DNA of 64,000 nucleotides from Shewanella sp. GD04112. GTDB lineage: Bacteria; Pseudomonadota; Gammaproteobacteria; Enterobacterales; Shewanellaceae. The number at the start of each line of letters is the position of its first letter. Position 1 is the first letter of the stretch. The notes below the pieces were generated by a model. The model was not told where the DNA came from. It saw only the letters and a list, made by a program, of their open reading frames with translations, and made no database searches. Shown here in pieces: positions 45,727 to 55,206 of this stretch. The DNA is taken from assembly GCF_029835735.1 (NCBI RefSeq), contig NZ_JAOEAL010000001.1, positions 2,542,001-2,606,000 of the forward strand, written 5' to 3'. A program made the translations under genes and the position numbers.

Positions 45727-46308
45727 ATGTCCACCATGTTAATTGCCGTTATCTTACTGACCCTATTGGCATTGTTCTTTGGGGTATTACTCGGGTTTGC
45801 CGCCTTAAAATTTAAGGTTGAAGGCAATCCCATTGTCGATGAACTCGAAGCTATCCTGCCACAAACCCAATGCGGTCAATGTGGTTATCCCGGTTGCCGC
45901 CCCTACGCAGAAGCCATTGCCAATGGCGATAAAGTCAACAAGTGTCCTCCCGGCGGCACTGCGACCATGGAAAAACTTGCCAACTTAATGGGTGTCGAGC
46001 CAGAGCCGCTCAATGCAGAGGCTCAGTCCCAAGTCAAAAAAGTCGCCTACATTCGCGAAGATGAATGTATCGGCTGCACTAAGTGTATTCAGGCCTGCCC
46101 TGTCGACGCCATTATCGGTGCGGGCAAACTCATGCATACCGTGCTCACCGCCGACTGCACAGGCTGCGATCTCTGCGTCGAGCCCTGCCCCGTTGACTGT
46201 ATCGATATGATCCCTGTGGGCCAAAATCTAAAAAACTGGAACTGGCGCTTAAACGCCATTCCCGTGACTCTTATCCAAGAGACCCCGCACGAAGAAAAGA
46301 GAGGATAA
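45727..46308 (+). CDS. rnfB: Rnf/Rsx complex iron-sulfur subunit B
   Basis: 193 aa: an N-terminal membrane helix (about 5-26), a 4Fe-4S domain CGQCGYPGCRPYAEAI...CPPGG, and two ferredoxin-type clusters CIGCTKCIQACPVDAI and CTGCDLCVEPCPVDCI. It relays electrons from the donor to RnfC. It starts directly after rnfA and ends 3 bp before rnfC. Confidence 0.97.
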   Translation: MSTMLIAVILLTLLALFFGVLLGFAALKFKVEGNPIVDELEAILPQTQCGQCGYPGCRPYAEAIANGDKVNKCPPGGTATMEKLANLMGVEPEPLNAEAQSQVKKVAYIREDECIGCTKCIQACPVDAIIGAGKLMHTVLTADCTGCDLCVEPCPVDCIDMIPVGQNLKNWNWRLNAIPVTLIQETPHEEKRG

Positions 46309-46311
46309 GCG

Positions 46312-48912
46312 GTGCTGACTTTATTAGATCAATTAGATAAAGGAACCCTTTGGCGCTCACCCGGTGGCATTCATCCGCCTGAAGTCAAATTCCTCTCCAA
46401 CTCCACACCGATTAGCCAACTGCCATTAGCGCAGGAATACCTTGTACCTGTGCCACAGGTTGGCGAAAACTGCACTCTTGCAGTCAAAGTGGGTGACAAA
46501 GTATTAAAAGGCGCGCCATTAACTCAAGGCACCTCAATTTGGCATTTACCCGTGCATGCGCCAACCTCTGGTACTGTAATCGCCATTGAGCCAAGAGCCA
46601 GCAATCACGCCTCGGCCTTACCAGTAAATACCTGCGTGATTGCCGCCGATGGTGAAGACCGCTGGTGCGAGTTAACGCCAGGCTCAATTGAGCTCAGCAA
46701 TCATGAGATGATTGCCAAAATCCATGGCGCGGGCATTGCCGGTATGGGGGGCGCCGCCTTCCCAAGCCATATCAAGCTGAATCCCGTCAGTGAAATCGAA
46801 TTAGTGATTATCAACGGCGTAGAGTGTGAGCCTTATATCAGCGCCGACGATCGCTTAATGCGCGAATACAGCCAAGACATTCTGGCGGGTATTGGGATTA
46901 TCCATCGCCTCCTAGCGCCCAAGCGCATTGTGATAGCGATTGAAGACAACAAACCCGAAGCCATCAAAGCCATGCAACAGGCGGTGAGCCAATCCACGCT
47001 CCCTGCGGGCAGCACGCGGGTAACGGCTATCCCAACAAAGTATCCTTCTGGCGGTGAAAAGCAGCTTATTCAGATCATCACGGGGCGTGAAGTGCCCTCG
47101 GGCGCTATCCCCGCTAAGCTTGGCATTGTCGTGCATAACGTGGGAACCGCGTTTGCGATTCATCAAGCCGTGACCCAAGGTAAACCACTGATTGAACGAG
47201 TGGTGACAGTTACTGGCCAAAATGTGGGTAAGCCCGGCAACTATTGGTTACCCATAGGCACGCCCGTTGAGCATGTGCTCAAACACACAGAATTTAACGC
47301 CGAAGCCGATCAAAAAGTGATTATTGGCGGTCCTATGATGGGCCATGCGTTACCAACCATCCAAGTGCCGATTTTAAAAGGCACAAACTGTATTTTGGTG
47401 CCCAGCAGTCAAGAGATTGGAACCACGCCAGAGGAAAAGGCCTGTATCCGCTGCGGCGAATGTGCCAATGCCTGCCCTGCACTTCTGCTACCACAGCAAC
47501 TGTTTTGGCATGCAAAAGCGGAAGAGTATGACAAGGCGGCCAGCTACAACCTTAAGGACTGTATCGAATGCGGTTGCTGTAGTTACGTGTGCCCCAGTGA
47601 TATCCCACTGGTGGAATACTACCGCATCGCTAAGTCGGCATTAAAACAAGCCGCCGATGAAAAACATCAAGCCGAGCGCGCCAAACTACGTTTCGAGGCA
47701 CGTATTCAACGCCTCGAGGAAGAAAAACTCGCCCGCGAAGCCAAGGCTAAAGAAGCCGCTGCGCGTCGCCAAGCGACCATGACCTCAACGGATAAAAATG
47801 CCGTCGCCGAAGCCATGGCGCGGATTGCGGCCAAAAAAGCGGCTGCGGCAGAAACCACAGCAGATAACACGCCGGTCGAGGTCGTTGCGGCTGATGCAAG
47901 CAGCACTGAGGCGCCTAAGGGTAAGGCGGCCGTTGCCGCCGCGATTGCCCGCGCTAAAGCCAAGAAAGCCGCTGCTGCGGCTCAAAGTGCGGATGATGCC
48001 GAATCATCTAAGCAATCAGTCTCTTCTGAACAAACAGTATCTTCTGAGCAAAACGAGCCAACTGAGCAGACTGAGACACTATCGCAAAAAGATAAAGTCG
48101 CCGCTGCCATCGCTCGCGCCAAAGCGAAAAAAGCGGCGTTGAAGGCCAATTCGGATGCCAATGACGACACTGACGCCGCGACTGGCAACACAGATAAGTC
48201 AGCAACAGAAACAACGGCTAACGCAGAAGCGGATGACAAAAAAGCCAAGGTCGCTGCAGCTGTTGCCCGTGCGAAAGCCAAAAAGGCCGCCATGCAGCAG
48301 GCTGAATCGACTGAGGTTGTTGACGAGCAGCCCAAGCTATCTGCAGACGCTCAGCCAGAATCAAAGTCAGGCTCAATTCCAAGTGCGCCACTCAGTCCCG
48401 AAGATGAGAAGAAAGCCAAGGTCGCTGCTGCCGTTGCCCGCGCAAAAGCAAAGAAAGCCGCCGCACAGCAAGCTGAATTGACTGAGGTTGCCGAAGTTCA
48501 GCCCAAGCTAGCAGCAGAGGCTAAGCCGGAATCAGACTCTCAATCAGGAAATGAATCAAGCTCAGTCGCTGAACCAAGTGCGCCACTCAGCCCTGAAGAT
48601 GAGAAAAAGGCCAAAGTCGCAGCTGCCGTTGCCCGCGCAAAAGCAAAGAAAGCCGCCGCACAGCAAGCTGAATTGACTGAGGTTGCCGAAGTTCAGCCCA
48701 AGCTAGCAGCAGAGGCTAAGCCGGAATCAGACGTTGAGTCAGGTTCTGAATCAGACTCTCAATCAGGAAATGAATCAAGCTCAGTCGCTGAACCAAACGC
48801 ACCACTCAGCCCTGAAGATGAGAAAAAGGCCAAGATCGCTGCGGCCGTTGCCCGCGCGAAAGCCAAAAAAGCGGCCAGAGAAGCGAATGCGATCAGCGAC
48901 GCAAATGAATAG
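46312..48912 (+). CDS. rnfC: Rnf/Rsx complex subunit C with extended repeat tail
   Basis: 866 aa from GTG 46312. The first 450 residues hold the NADH/FMN-binding core and two 4Fe-4S clusters (CIRCGECANACPA and CIECGCCSYVCPS). The remaining 400 residues are an Ala/Lys/Glu-rich low-complexity tail with seven related VAAAVARAKAKKAA segments, the last units near-identical in DNA. E. coli RsxC has a shorter tail of the same kind (740 aa in total). Operon position is third. Confidence 0.95.
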   Translation: MLTLLDQLDKGTLWRSPGGIHPPEVKFLSNSTPISQLPLAQEYLVPVPQVGENCTLAVKVGDKVLKGAPLTQGTSIWHLPVHAPTSGTVIAIEPRASNHASALPVNTCVIAADGEDRWCELTPGSIELSNHEMIAKIHGAGIAGMGGAAFPSHIKLNPVSEIELVIINGVECEPYISADDRLMREYSQDILAGIGIIHRLLAPKRIVIAIEDNKPEAIKAMQQAVSQSTLPAGSTRVTAIPTKYPSGGEKQLIQIITGREVPSGAIPAKLGIVVHNVGTAFAIHQAVTQGKPLIERVVTVTGQNVGKPGNYWLPIGTPVEHVLKHTEFNAEADQKVIIGGPMMGHALPTIQVPILKGTNCILVPSSQEIGTTPEEKACIRCGECANACPALLLPQQLFWHAKAEEYDKAASYNLKDCIECGCCSYVCPSDIPLVEYYRIAKSALKQAADEKHQAERAKLRFEARIQRLEEEKLAREAKAKEAAARRQATMTSTDKNAVAEAMARIAAKKAAAAETTADNTPVEVVAADASSTEAPKGKAAVAAAIARAKAKKAAAAAQSADDAESSKQSVSSEQTVSSEQNEPTEQTETLSQKDKVAAAIARAKAKKAALKANSDANDDTDAATGNTDKSATETTANAEADDKKAKVAAAVARAKAKKAAMQQAESTEVVDEQPKLSADAQPESKSGSIPSAPLSPEDEKKAKVAAAVARAKAKKAAAQQAELTEVAEVQPKLAAEAKPESDSQSGNESSSVAEPSAPLSPEDEKKAKVAAAVARAKAKKAAAQQAELTEVAEVQPKLAAEAKPESDVESGSESDSQSGNESSSVAEPNAPLSPEDEKKAKIAAAVARAKAKKAAREANAISDANE
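48431..48732 (+). repeat. Direct 107-bp repeat inside rnfC
   Basis: 48431-48537 and 48626-48732 are identical base for base, 195 bp apart (65 codons, in frame). The segments that follow are also copied, with a 24-bp insertion in the second copy. Confidence 0.92.
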
Positions 48913-48992
48913 CACTGCGGGTTTTAACCTCATTGCTTTAAAAATGATTAGCTTAAAAATCAGTGACTCAAGATTAGATAAAAGGGATCACA

Positions 48993-50042
48993 ATGGCGTT
49001 TAAAATAGCCTCATCACCCCATGTTACCCGTAACTTGCATACATCAACGGTTATGCAAAGGGTCATTTTATGCTTGTTACCCGGCCTTGTGGTGCAATGC
49101 GCTTTTTTCGGCTGGGGCACACTTATTCAAGTGTTACTGGCAATTATCGTTGCCCTAAGCTGTGAAGCCGCGGTGATGAAACTGCGTAACCGCAGCATCA
49201 AAGCGAGCTTAAGCGATAACAGCGCGATGCTGACGGCGATCTTAATCGGGGTTGCAATCCCGCCGCTGGCACCTTGGTGGATGATCGTTATGGGCACAGT
49301 GTTTGCGATTGTTATCGTCAAACACCTCTACGGTGGCCTAGGCCATAACCTGTTCAACCCCGCGATGGCCGCCTATGTGTTACTGCTGGTTTCCTTCCCT
49401 GTGCAGATGACCAGTTGGATTGCGCCAAGTACAGTTGCGCTCAATACCCCAAGTGTGATCGATAGTTTGCAATTGATCTTCAATGTCGGCGCCCATGGTG
49501 GCATGGAGCAATTCCGCCTCGGTATCGATGGGATCAGTATGGCGACACCGCTCGATACCCTCAAAACCGATCTGTCCTTAGGGCTCACCACCACTGAGAG
49601 TATGGCTAAAAGCATATTCGATGGCGGCACTGGCGTTGGTTGGTTTTGGGTCAATTTGGCTTATCTTGCTGGCGGTTTAGTGCTACTTAAATTAAAAGCC
49701 ATCCGTTGGCATATCAGCACCGGCGTATTGGCGGGATTATTTGTGGCATCGAGCATTGGCTTTTTACTGTCGCCCGATACTCAGGCAAGCCCACTGTTCC
49801 ATTTATTCTCGGGCGCGACCATGCTCGCCGCCTTCTTTATTGCGACCGATCCTGTCACCGCGGCGACCAGTCCGCGCGGCCGTTTGATTTTCGGCGCATT
49901 AATTGGCGTCTTGGTCTATGTCATTCGTACCCAAGGTGGCTACCCCGATGCCTTCGCCTTTGCCGTGCTGCTCGCAAACCTGTGCGCGCCATTTATTGAC
50001 TACTATGTGCGTCCGCGTACCTATGGCCATTCAGCGCCCTAG
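48993..50042 (+). CDS. rnfD: Rnf/Rsx complex subunit D
   Basis: 349-aa membrane subunit with about nine helices and a covalent FMN. The FMN-threonine motif LFSGATMLAAFFIATDPVTAA is present near residue 270-280, and the conserved GGLGHNLFNPAMAAY lies in an earlier loop. AAGGGA precedes the ATG. It is fourth in the operon, after an 80-bp gap behind rnfC. Confidence 0.96.
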   Translation: MAFKIASSPHVTRNLHTSTVMQRVILCLLPGLVVQCAFFGWGTLIQVLLAIIVALSCEAAVMKLRNRSIKASLSDNSAMLTAILIGVAIPPLAPWWMIVMGTVFAIVIVKHLYGGLGHNLFNPAMAAYVLLLVSFPVQMTSWIAPSTVALNTPSVIDSLQLIFNVGAHGGMEQFRLGIDGISMATPLDTLKTDLSLGLTTTESMAKSIFDGGTGVGWFWVNLAYLAGGLVLLKLKAIRWHISTGVLAGLFVASSIGFLLSPDTQASPLFHLFSGATMLAAFFIATDPVTAATSPRGRLIFGALIGVLVYVIRTQGGYPDAFAFAVLLANLCAPFIDYYVRPRTYGHSAP

Positions 50043-50095
50043 GCCTGTGGCAAAAGAATCAAGCATGCTTGAACAAAGATTCTTGAGGAATAAAA

Positions 50096-50734
50096 GTGAA
50101 TAATCCAATGATTAAAAATGGTCTGTTACTTGCGCTATTTGCCCTGCTCTGCACGGGCTTAGTCGCAGTGGTCAATCAACAGACCTTAGACAAAATTAAG
50201 CAGCAAGAGCAGCAGGAATTGATGCGCGTACTGCATCAGCTGATCCCTGATGAGCTCCATGACAATGAGCTAACCGCGCAATGTACCCTGTTGCAGGATA
50301 AAGAGGCGCTCGGCACCGAAGATGCCATGCCCGCCTATATCGCTACCGCTGCTGGTAAACCCGTTGCTATCGCCCTAGAAGCCATCGCCCCCGATGGTTA
50401 CAACGGCAATATTAAGCTGATTGTGGGCATCAATACCCAAGGTGAAGTATTAGGCGTGCGCACACTTGCCCACCAAGAAACCCCAGGCCTTGGGGATAAA
50501 ATCGATTTACGTAAATCCGACTGGGTGACCCAATTCGTCGGTAAAGTGCTTAAATCAGAAGATGATAAGCAATGGCAAGTGCAAAAAGACGGGGGTGATT
50601 TCGACCAATTTACCGGCGCGACAATCACACCACGCGCCTATGTGAAAGCGGTTAAACGCGCCGTATGGTACTTTACTCAGCATCAAGCAGAGATTTTCAG
50701 CCAACCTCTGAATTGTGAGGCCAACCATGACTAA
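50096..50734 (+). CDS. rnfG: Rnf/Rsx complex subunit G
   Basis: 212 aa: one N-terminal helix and a periplasmic FMN domain. The covalent FMN threonine is in DQFTGATITPRAYVKAV near the C terminus. GTG 50096 has GAGGAA upstream at 6 nt and is preferred to ATG 50108. Its end overlaps the rnfE start by 8 nt. Confidence 0.95.
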   Translation: MNNPMIKNGLLLALFALLCTGLVAVVNQQTLDKIKQQEQQELMRVLHQLIPDELHDNELTAQCTLLQDKEALGTEDAMPAYIATAAGKPVAIALEAIAPDGYNGNIKLIVGINTQGEVLGVRTLAHQETPGLGDKIDLRKSDWVTQFVGKVLKSEDDKQWQVQKDGGDFDQFTGATITPRAYVKAVKRAVWYFTQHQAEIFSQPLNCEANHD

Positions 50735-51425
50735 TTATCGCGAAATTGCCTGGCAAGGACTGTGGAAAAACAACCCTGGCTTAGTGCAATTACTGGGCTT
50801 GTGCCCACTGTTAGCCGTAACGGCCACCCTCACCAACGCCCTCGGGCTTGGGGTCGCCACTATGTTGGTGCTGATAGGCTCAAACATTTTAGTCTCGTTG
50901 GTACGTGACTATGTGCCTAAGGAAATCCGTATCCCCGTGTTTGTGATGATCATTGCCGCGCTGGTGACGGCGGTGCAACTGCTGATCAACGCCTACGCCT
51001 ATGGTCTGTATTTGTCCTTAGGGATCTTCTTGCCGCTGATTGTGACCAACTGCATTATCATTGGCCGCGCAGAAGCGTTTGCCTCCCGTAATAATGCCTT
51101 TAGCGCCGCCTTCGATGGACTGATGATGGGGCTTGGCTTTACCTTAGTCTTAGCGGTTCTTGGCGCCACGCGCGAAATTCTCGGCCAAGGCACCCTGTTT
51201 GATGGCGCCGACCAACTGCTCGGCCCATGGGCTAAAGCCTTAACGATTCAGGTATGGCAAGTCGATACCCCCTTCCTGCTGGCGATGTTACCACCCGGCG
51301 CCTTTATTGTGATGGGCCTACTTATCGCCCTGAAAAACGTTATCGATAAAAAGCTTAAAGAGCGTCAACCCGAAGCGGCTGTACAACCAAGTGTAACTCG
51401 GGCACGGATCACCAAAGTGAGTTAA
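50727..51425 (+). CDS. rnfE: Rnf/Rsx complex subunit E
   Basis: 232-aa membrane subunit with six helices, paralogous to RnfA: NNPGLVQLLGLCPLLAVT and LIVTNCIIIGRAEAFA carry the 2Fe-2S cysteines that face those of RnfA. ATG 50727 (MTNYREIAWQGLWKN) matches E. coli RsxE better than GTG 50715. It completes rnfABCDGE; nth follows, as in E. coli. Confidence 0.96.
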   Translation: MTNYREIAWQGLWKNNPGLVQLLGLCPLLAVTATLTNALGLGVATMLVLIGSNILVSLVRDYVPKEIRIPVFVMIIAALVTAVQLLINAYAYGLYLSLGIFLPLIVTNCIIIGRAEAFASRNNAFSAAFDGLMMGLGFTLVLAVLGATREILGQGTLFDGADQLLGPWAKALTIQVWQVDTPFLLAMLPPGAFIVMGLLIALKNVIDKKLKERQPEAAVQPSVTRARITKVS

Positions 51426-51446
51426 GCCCTTATTGAGATAACAGCT

Positions 51447-51480
51447 TAAGCAGTGGGTTTAGCGTTAAACCCACTGCTTA
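51447..51480 (+). other. Perfect 15-bp RNA hairpin abutting the nth ribosome-binding site
   Basis: TAAGCAGTGGGTTTA (51447-51461) pairs fully with TAAACCCACTGCTTA (51466-51480) around GCGT. No T run follows; AAGGA of nth begins 2 bases later. It may control or insulate nth translation or mark an mRNA processing site. Confidence 0.6.
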
Positions 51481-51491
51481 CAAGGATCACT

Positions 51492-52127
51492 ATGAATCAA
51501 GAAAAACGCATCCAAATCCTCACCCGCCTTCGTGAAAACAATCCCAAACCCGAAACCGAGCTGAATTTCTCAAGTCCTTTTGAATTGTTGGTGGCGGTGA
51601 CTTTATCGGCGCAGGCGACCGATGTGAGCGTGAATAAGGCGACCGATAAACTGTTTCCAGTCGCCAATACCGCCCACAGCATTTATGCCTTAGGCGTGGA
51701 TGGATTAAAGGAATATATCAAGACCATTGGCCTGTATAACAACAAGGCCATCAATGTGATTAAAGCCTGTGAGATCTTGATTGAAAAATACAATGGCGAA
51801 GTCCCAGAGGACAGAGAAGCGCTAGAATCGCTTCCTGGTGTCGGCCGTAAAACCGCTAACGTGGTGCTCAATACCGCCTTTGGCTGGCCGACCATCGCCG
51901 TCGACACCCATATCTTTCGCATGGCAAACCGCACTAAATTCGCCCCCGGTAAAAACGTGGTCGAAGTCGAGGAGCGCATGTTAAAAGTTGTTCCCGCCGA
52001 ATTTAAAGTCGATGTGCATCACTGGTTTATTCTGCATGGCCGCTATACCTGTCTGGCCCGCAAACCCCGCTGTGGCAGCTGCATTATTGAGGACCTTTGC
52101 GAATACTCCCCACTAAAAGAAAAGTAA
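51492..52127 (+). CDS. nth: Endonuclease III
   Basis: DNA glycosylase/AP lyase removing oxidised pyrimidines. From ATG 51492 (AAGGA upstream) it has 211 aa. The helix-hairpin-helix LPGVGRKTANVV contains catalytic Lys120, Asp138 is in AVDTHIFR, and the C-terminal 4Fe-4S cluster ligands are Cys187, Cys194, Cys197 and Cys203; these positions equal those of the E. coli enzyme. Last core gene before the mobile island. Confidence 0.97.
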   Translation: MNQEKRIQILTRLRENNPKPETELNFSSPFELLVAVTLSAQATDVSVNKATDKLFPVANTAHSIYALGVDGLKEYIKTIGLYNNKAINVIKACEILIEKYNGEVPEDREALESLPGVGRKTANVVLNTAFGWPTIAVDTHIFRMANRTKFAPGKNVVEVEERMLKVVPAEFKVDVHHWFILHGRYTCLARKPRCGSCIIEDLCEYSPLKEK

Positions 52128-52240
52128 AGAATCAGACTTAGTTTGTATAACAGTTTCCTTAGTAAATCTGTTTTTTATCTTTACAAAAAGCTAAAGACCT
52201 ACCATAGTGTATTTATGTGTAAGCGATATTGAATTATGTA

Positions 52241-53563
52241 ATGAATAATTTGAGGGATAATGTTCAGGTTAGGATATATAAGGATATAAAAGGCGCTTCG
52301 TTTCCAGTCGTAGTTAGGAACGGCTTCCTCCCATGCTGCTTGTACCTGAATGCTTACCTAAACGGCAATCATAACTCCCCACTTTCCAATGCGAGATCAC
52401 ACACCTCAAAACAGTCAGCGTCATTCTACACTCGAATGAAATATGCCTATGAGTTGAAGTTTTTATATTGCTTCTTCATGGAGAACGGTATTGACCTTGT
52501 TGAGCGTGTAGCATGTGGATCGTTTTTATCGATCGAGGAAATTGATGACTACATTCGTGCATGTAAATTCTATGTGGACACAAAAGACGATAACAAAGAC
52601 AGCACGGTAGTCAGCCTGACTGATAAAAGGATCAGAGATGCGATACATGCGACATCCATCAGTCAACCAGAAGTGTCAGTGCATACGTTTAATCAACGCC
52701 TCAATCGACTGAAAGCCTACATTGAATTCCTATATGTGTGCCATCACTACGATAGAGCTGAAACTGATCAGCAAATCAGTACGGATGCTCAATTTAATAA
52801 ATTTAAACTCTACATAAGCTCGGTGATATCTCACTCTAGAAAAGACAACACGGTTGTTAAAGATCCCTTTGAATCCGTGATTTCAGCGAATAAGTTCTTT
52901 GATTTATTAGAAATTATTAAAGAGCGCTCGCCAAATAACCCATTCAAGTCGAGCAAGCTTCGAAATCAAATCATCGCCCAAATATTGATTGATACTGGCG
53001 TTCGTGTGGGTGCTGTATTGAAATTGAAGGTGAGTGATTTAGTGGATGATTGGGGCAACCCTCGATTCCGACTAACCCGAACACCTAACGACCCTACGGA
53101 CATAAGGCGGCTTCCCGCCGCGAATAAAACAAAAGCACTCTCAGTTTCCATCTCTCGTGACTTGATGAAACTCATTAAGCTCTACATTGAAACCGTGCGC
53201 CAAAGTACCCCAAACGCTCATAAGCATGACTTTGTCTTCATTTCGGAGAAAGGAAAATCCATAGGAAAGCCAATCTCTTACAACGCCATTCACAAAGTCA
53301 TAAAGACCTTTGGGGACGCGATTGGAATAGCACTGCACCCCCATTTACTTCGTCATAAATGGAATGAAATCTTTGAAGATAAAGCAAAAGAGAAAGGATT
53401 TTCACCAGATAAAATTGAAGACCTTCGCAAATATGCGATGGGTTGGGTGGAAAATTCAAAAATGGCCTCCGTCTACAACGAATTCCAATTAGCCGTAACG
53501 GTGGCGGAAATCTCATCGAAAAACCAGAGCCAATCCGTGCCTAACCTGAGAGGTGACCAATGA
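52241..53563 (+). CDS. intA: Tyrosine recombinase, IntA-like
   Basis: First of three recombinase genes, about 440 aa from ATG 52241; a TTG at 52229 is also in frame and no ribosome-binding site is clear. The N-terminal half is a SAM-like core-binding region; the C-terminal catalytic domain shows Arg255 in DTGVRVGAVL, HLLRH with His368 and Arg371, a Trp in MGWVENS and the nucleophile Tyr412 in MASVYNEF, so it should be active. It is transcribed away from nth, and its stop overlaps the next start (ATGA). Likely role: strand cleavage at the element ends. Confidence 0.8.
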   Translation: MNNLRDNVQVRIYKDIKGASFPVVVRNGFLPCCLYLNAYLNGNHNSPLSNARSHTSKQSASFYTRMKYAYELKFLYCFFMENGIDLVERVACGSFLSIEEIDDYIRACKFYVDTKDDNKDSTVVSLTDKRIRDAIHATSISQPEVSVHTFNQRLNRLKAYIEFLYVCHHYDRAETDQQISTDAQFNKFKLYISSVISHSRKDNTVVKDPFESVISANKFFDLLEIIKERSPNNPFKSSKLRNQIIAQILIDTGVRVGAVLKLKVSDLVDDWGNPRFRLTRTPNDPTDIRRLPAANKTKALSVSISRDLMKLIKLYIETVRQSTPNAHKHDFVFISEKGKSIGKPISYNAIHKVIKTFGDAIGIALHPHLLRHKWNEIFEDKAKEKGFSPDKIEDLRKYAMGWVENSKMASVYNEFQLAVTVAEISSKNQSQSVPNLRGDQ

Positions 53564-55206
53564 ACATCCTTGAATTAAATGATTTAATTAATCGTTTTGA
53601 AGGAACAAGTACCTTTCAGTCAAAAATGGAGGGCTATGATTTCGAGCTCTTTTCAGATGAGTGGATGCTCGGTTACAAGAAAACCCTTTACCTTGGCTGG
53701 ATGCACACGTTAGACAGCAACGTTTTTCTCGATTTGCGACTGGCTATCGCTCACGCAGCAAAACATTATGCTTATAAAAGTCTAAATGGTTTTGTCAGCA
53801 CCTTAAAAACGCTTTGCCAGTATATAGAGCCCGCAACGTTTGAAGCGTGGTGGCTAACACTGACGGACTATAAAAGGCATACAAGAGATACACTATACGC
53901 ATTTTGTCAGAGAAGCCATGAGTACCGTAGCTCTATCCTGACTCCGCTCTATAATCTCGTTAAGGAAGAAAACCTAGGGAGAAGCAATTTTCATAAAGGC
54001 ATCCTTGATGAAAAAATAGGTGCGTACAGTGAAATCGAGCGTGATAACCTTCTAGAAGCCCTTAGAATCGAAACGCTCCATGCGCTCGAGAATGAGTTCA
54101 TCACCACATCCCCTTTTATACGCCTGAGAAGTGTTCTGGCTTGTCAGTTGATGGTCGCCATCGTAAGAAGACCGATACAATTAGTGCAACTTAAATGGTG
54201 TGACCTCTTGCGAGTAGGTCAAGCGTTTACCTCACACAAGGAACATAACCGTGATTGGCAACCTCTGACACAGCATCACTTTTCTGATGTGGAGCAATTG
54301 CACTTGCGAACCTTTAAAGGAAAAGACGGAGGATTTAGACGCAATGCCGAATCACGCTCACATCGACTCGATCCAAACCTGTCTGAATTGCTACTCCAAT
54401 ATTACCAAGCGTATGAAACCTATCTATGTGTCTGCTTGAGCAAGTGCAATATCGCATTATCTGAGAGTGACATCAAAGCACTGATGCAACGACTGCCACT
54501 GCTTCCGGACCAAAGTTTATTTTCAGCAAAATTTGAGATGATAGAGAGCCTCTTTCGCTCTGTAAGCGACACATCCGAAGCATTTCATCTCTCTTCTGTG
54601 AGTCTTTTAAAAAATATTGCTTACCTCTTCAATAAAAAACTCGACATTAAAAGTGACCGCATCGCCCATCAGCCCCTTGTCTTTAAAAATAATCGCTGGC
54701 GCCACACCCAGTTAACCCTGGCGGCTTGGATGGGATTAAGCCCCGCACAAGTTGCCGCCATTACTGGTGTCACAGTGGCAGCTATCCTATCTTATCTTGA
54801 TTTAAAAGCACCTGAACGGGTCAAAATTGACCAAGCCTTTGCGGGGAATAGTGTTATCCAGCGTTTTGATAGCATGTCTTCGAAAGAGTTACAGCAACAC
54901 CATGATTTTGTGGTTAAAAGTCCTTTTGACGAAGAAATGGGGCACAAACTGAACCCCTCCAATTGTGCCAGTTGTCAGTCAAAAGGGGCCGCCCCGATGG
55001 GGTGCTATCCCTGTGATAACTTTCGACCGTTAGAAACCGCCAATCATCAACCGTATTTGGATAAAGCCGAGCGTAAACTGGCGATTAACAGTCAATCAGC
55101 GCATCCCGCCACGGTCAAACGGCTGCAAACCATCATTACTTATATCCGAGTGACAATTGCGCTGTGTGAAGAGCGAAAAATCCTGAAAGTAGGTGCGCAG
55201 ATATGA
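53560..55206 (+). CDS. tfp: Tyrosine-recombinase-fold protein, Tfp-like
   Basis: 548 aa, overlapping both neighbours by 4 nt. The C-terminal part resembles a tyrosine recombinase but deviates: RR at 203-204 (VRRPIQLVQLKWCDL), RWRH at 379-382 in place of the HxxR box, and a Tyr412 in LSYLDLK. A CxxC-x9-CxxC motif follows (NCASCQSKG...GCYPCDNF), perhaps a zinc knuckle. Catalytic ability is uncertain; in related elements this gene encodes a recombinase-fold partner needed for excision. An active recombinase with unusual motifs is the alternative. Confidence 0.7.
   Translation: MNILELNDLINRFEGTSTFQSKMEGYDFELFSDEWMLGYKKTLYLGWMHTLDSNVFLDLRLAIAHAAKHYAYKSLNGFVSTLKTLCQYIEPATFEAWWLTLTDYKRHTRDTLYAFCQRSHEYRSSILTPLYNLVKEENLGRSNFHKGILDEKIGAYSEIERDNLLEALRIETLHALENEFITTSPFIRLRSVLACQLMVAIVRRPIQLVQLKWCDLLRVGQAFTSHKEHNRDWQPLTQHHFSDVEQLHLRTFKGKDGGFRRNAESRSHRLDPNLSELLLQYYQAYETYLCVCLSKCNIALSESDIKALMQRLPLLPDQSLFSAKFEMIESLFRSVSDTSEAFHLSSVSLLKNIAYLFNKKLDIKSDRIAHQPLVFKNNRWRHTQLTLAAWMGLSPAQVAAITGVTVAAILSYLDLKAPERVKIDQAFAGNSVIQRFDSMSSKELQQHHDFVVKSPFDEEMGHKLNPSNCASCQSKGAAPMGCYPCDNFRPLETANHQPYLDKAERKLAINSQSAHPATVKRLQTIITYIRVTIALCEERKILKVGAQI

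Noticed and set aside
47706..48481. Several long frames opposite and out of frame within the rnfC tail
   Set aside because: They are by-products of the repetitive Ala/Lys-rich sequence; rnfC has the ribosome-binding context, family match and cluster motifs.
51447..51480. Rho-independent terminator between rnfE and nth
   Set aside because: The stem is strong, but no T run follows on either strand, so it is reported as a hairpin of unknown role.
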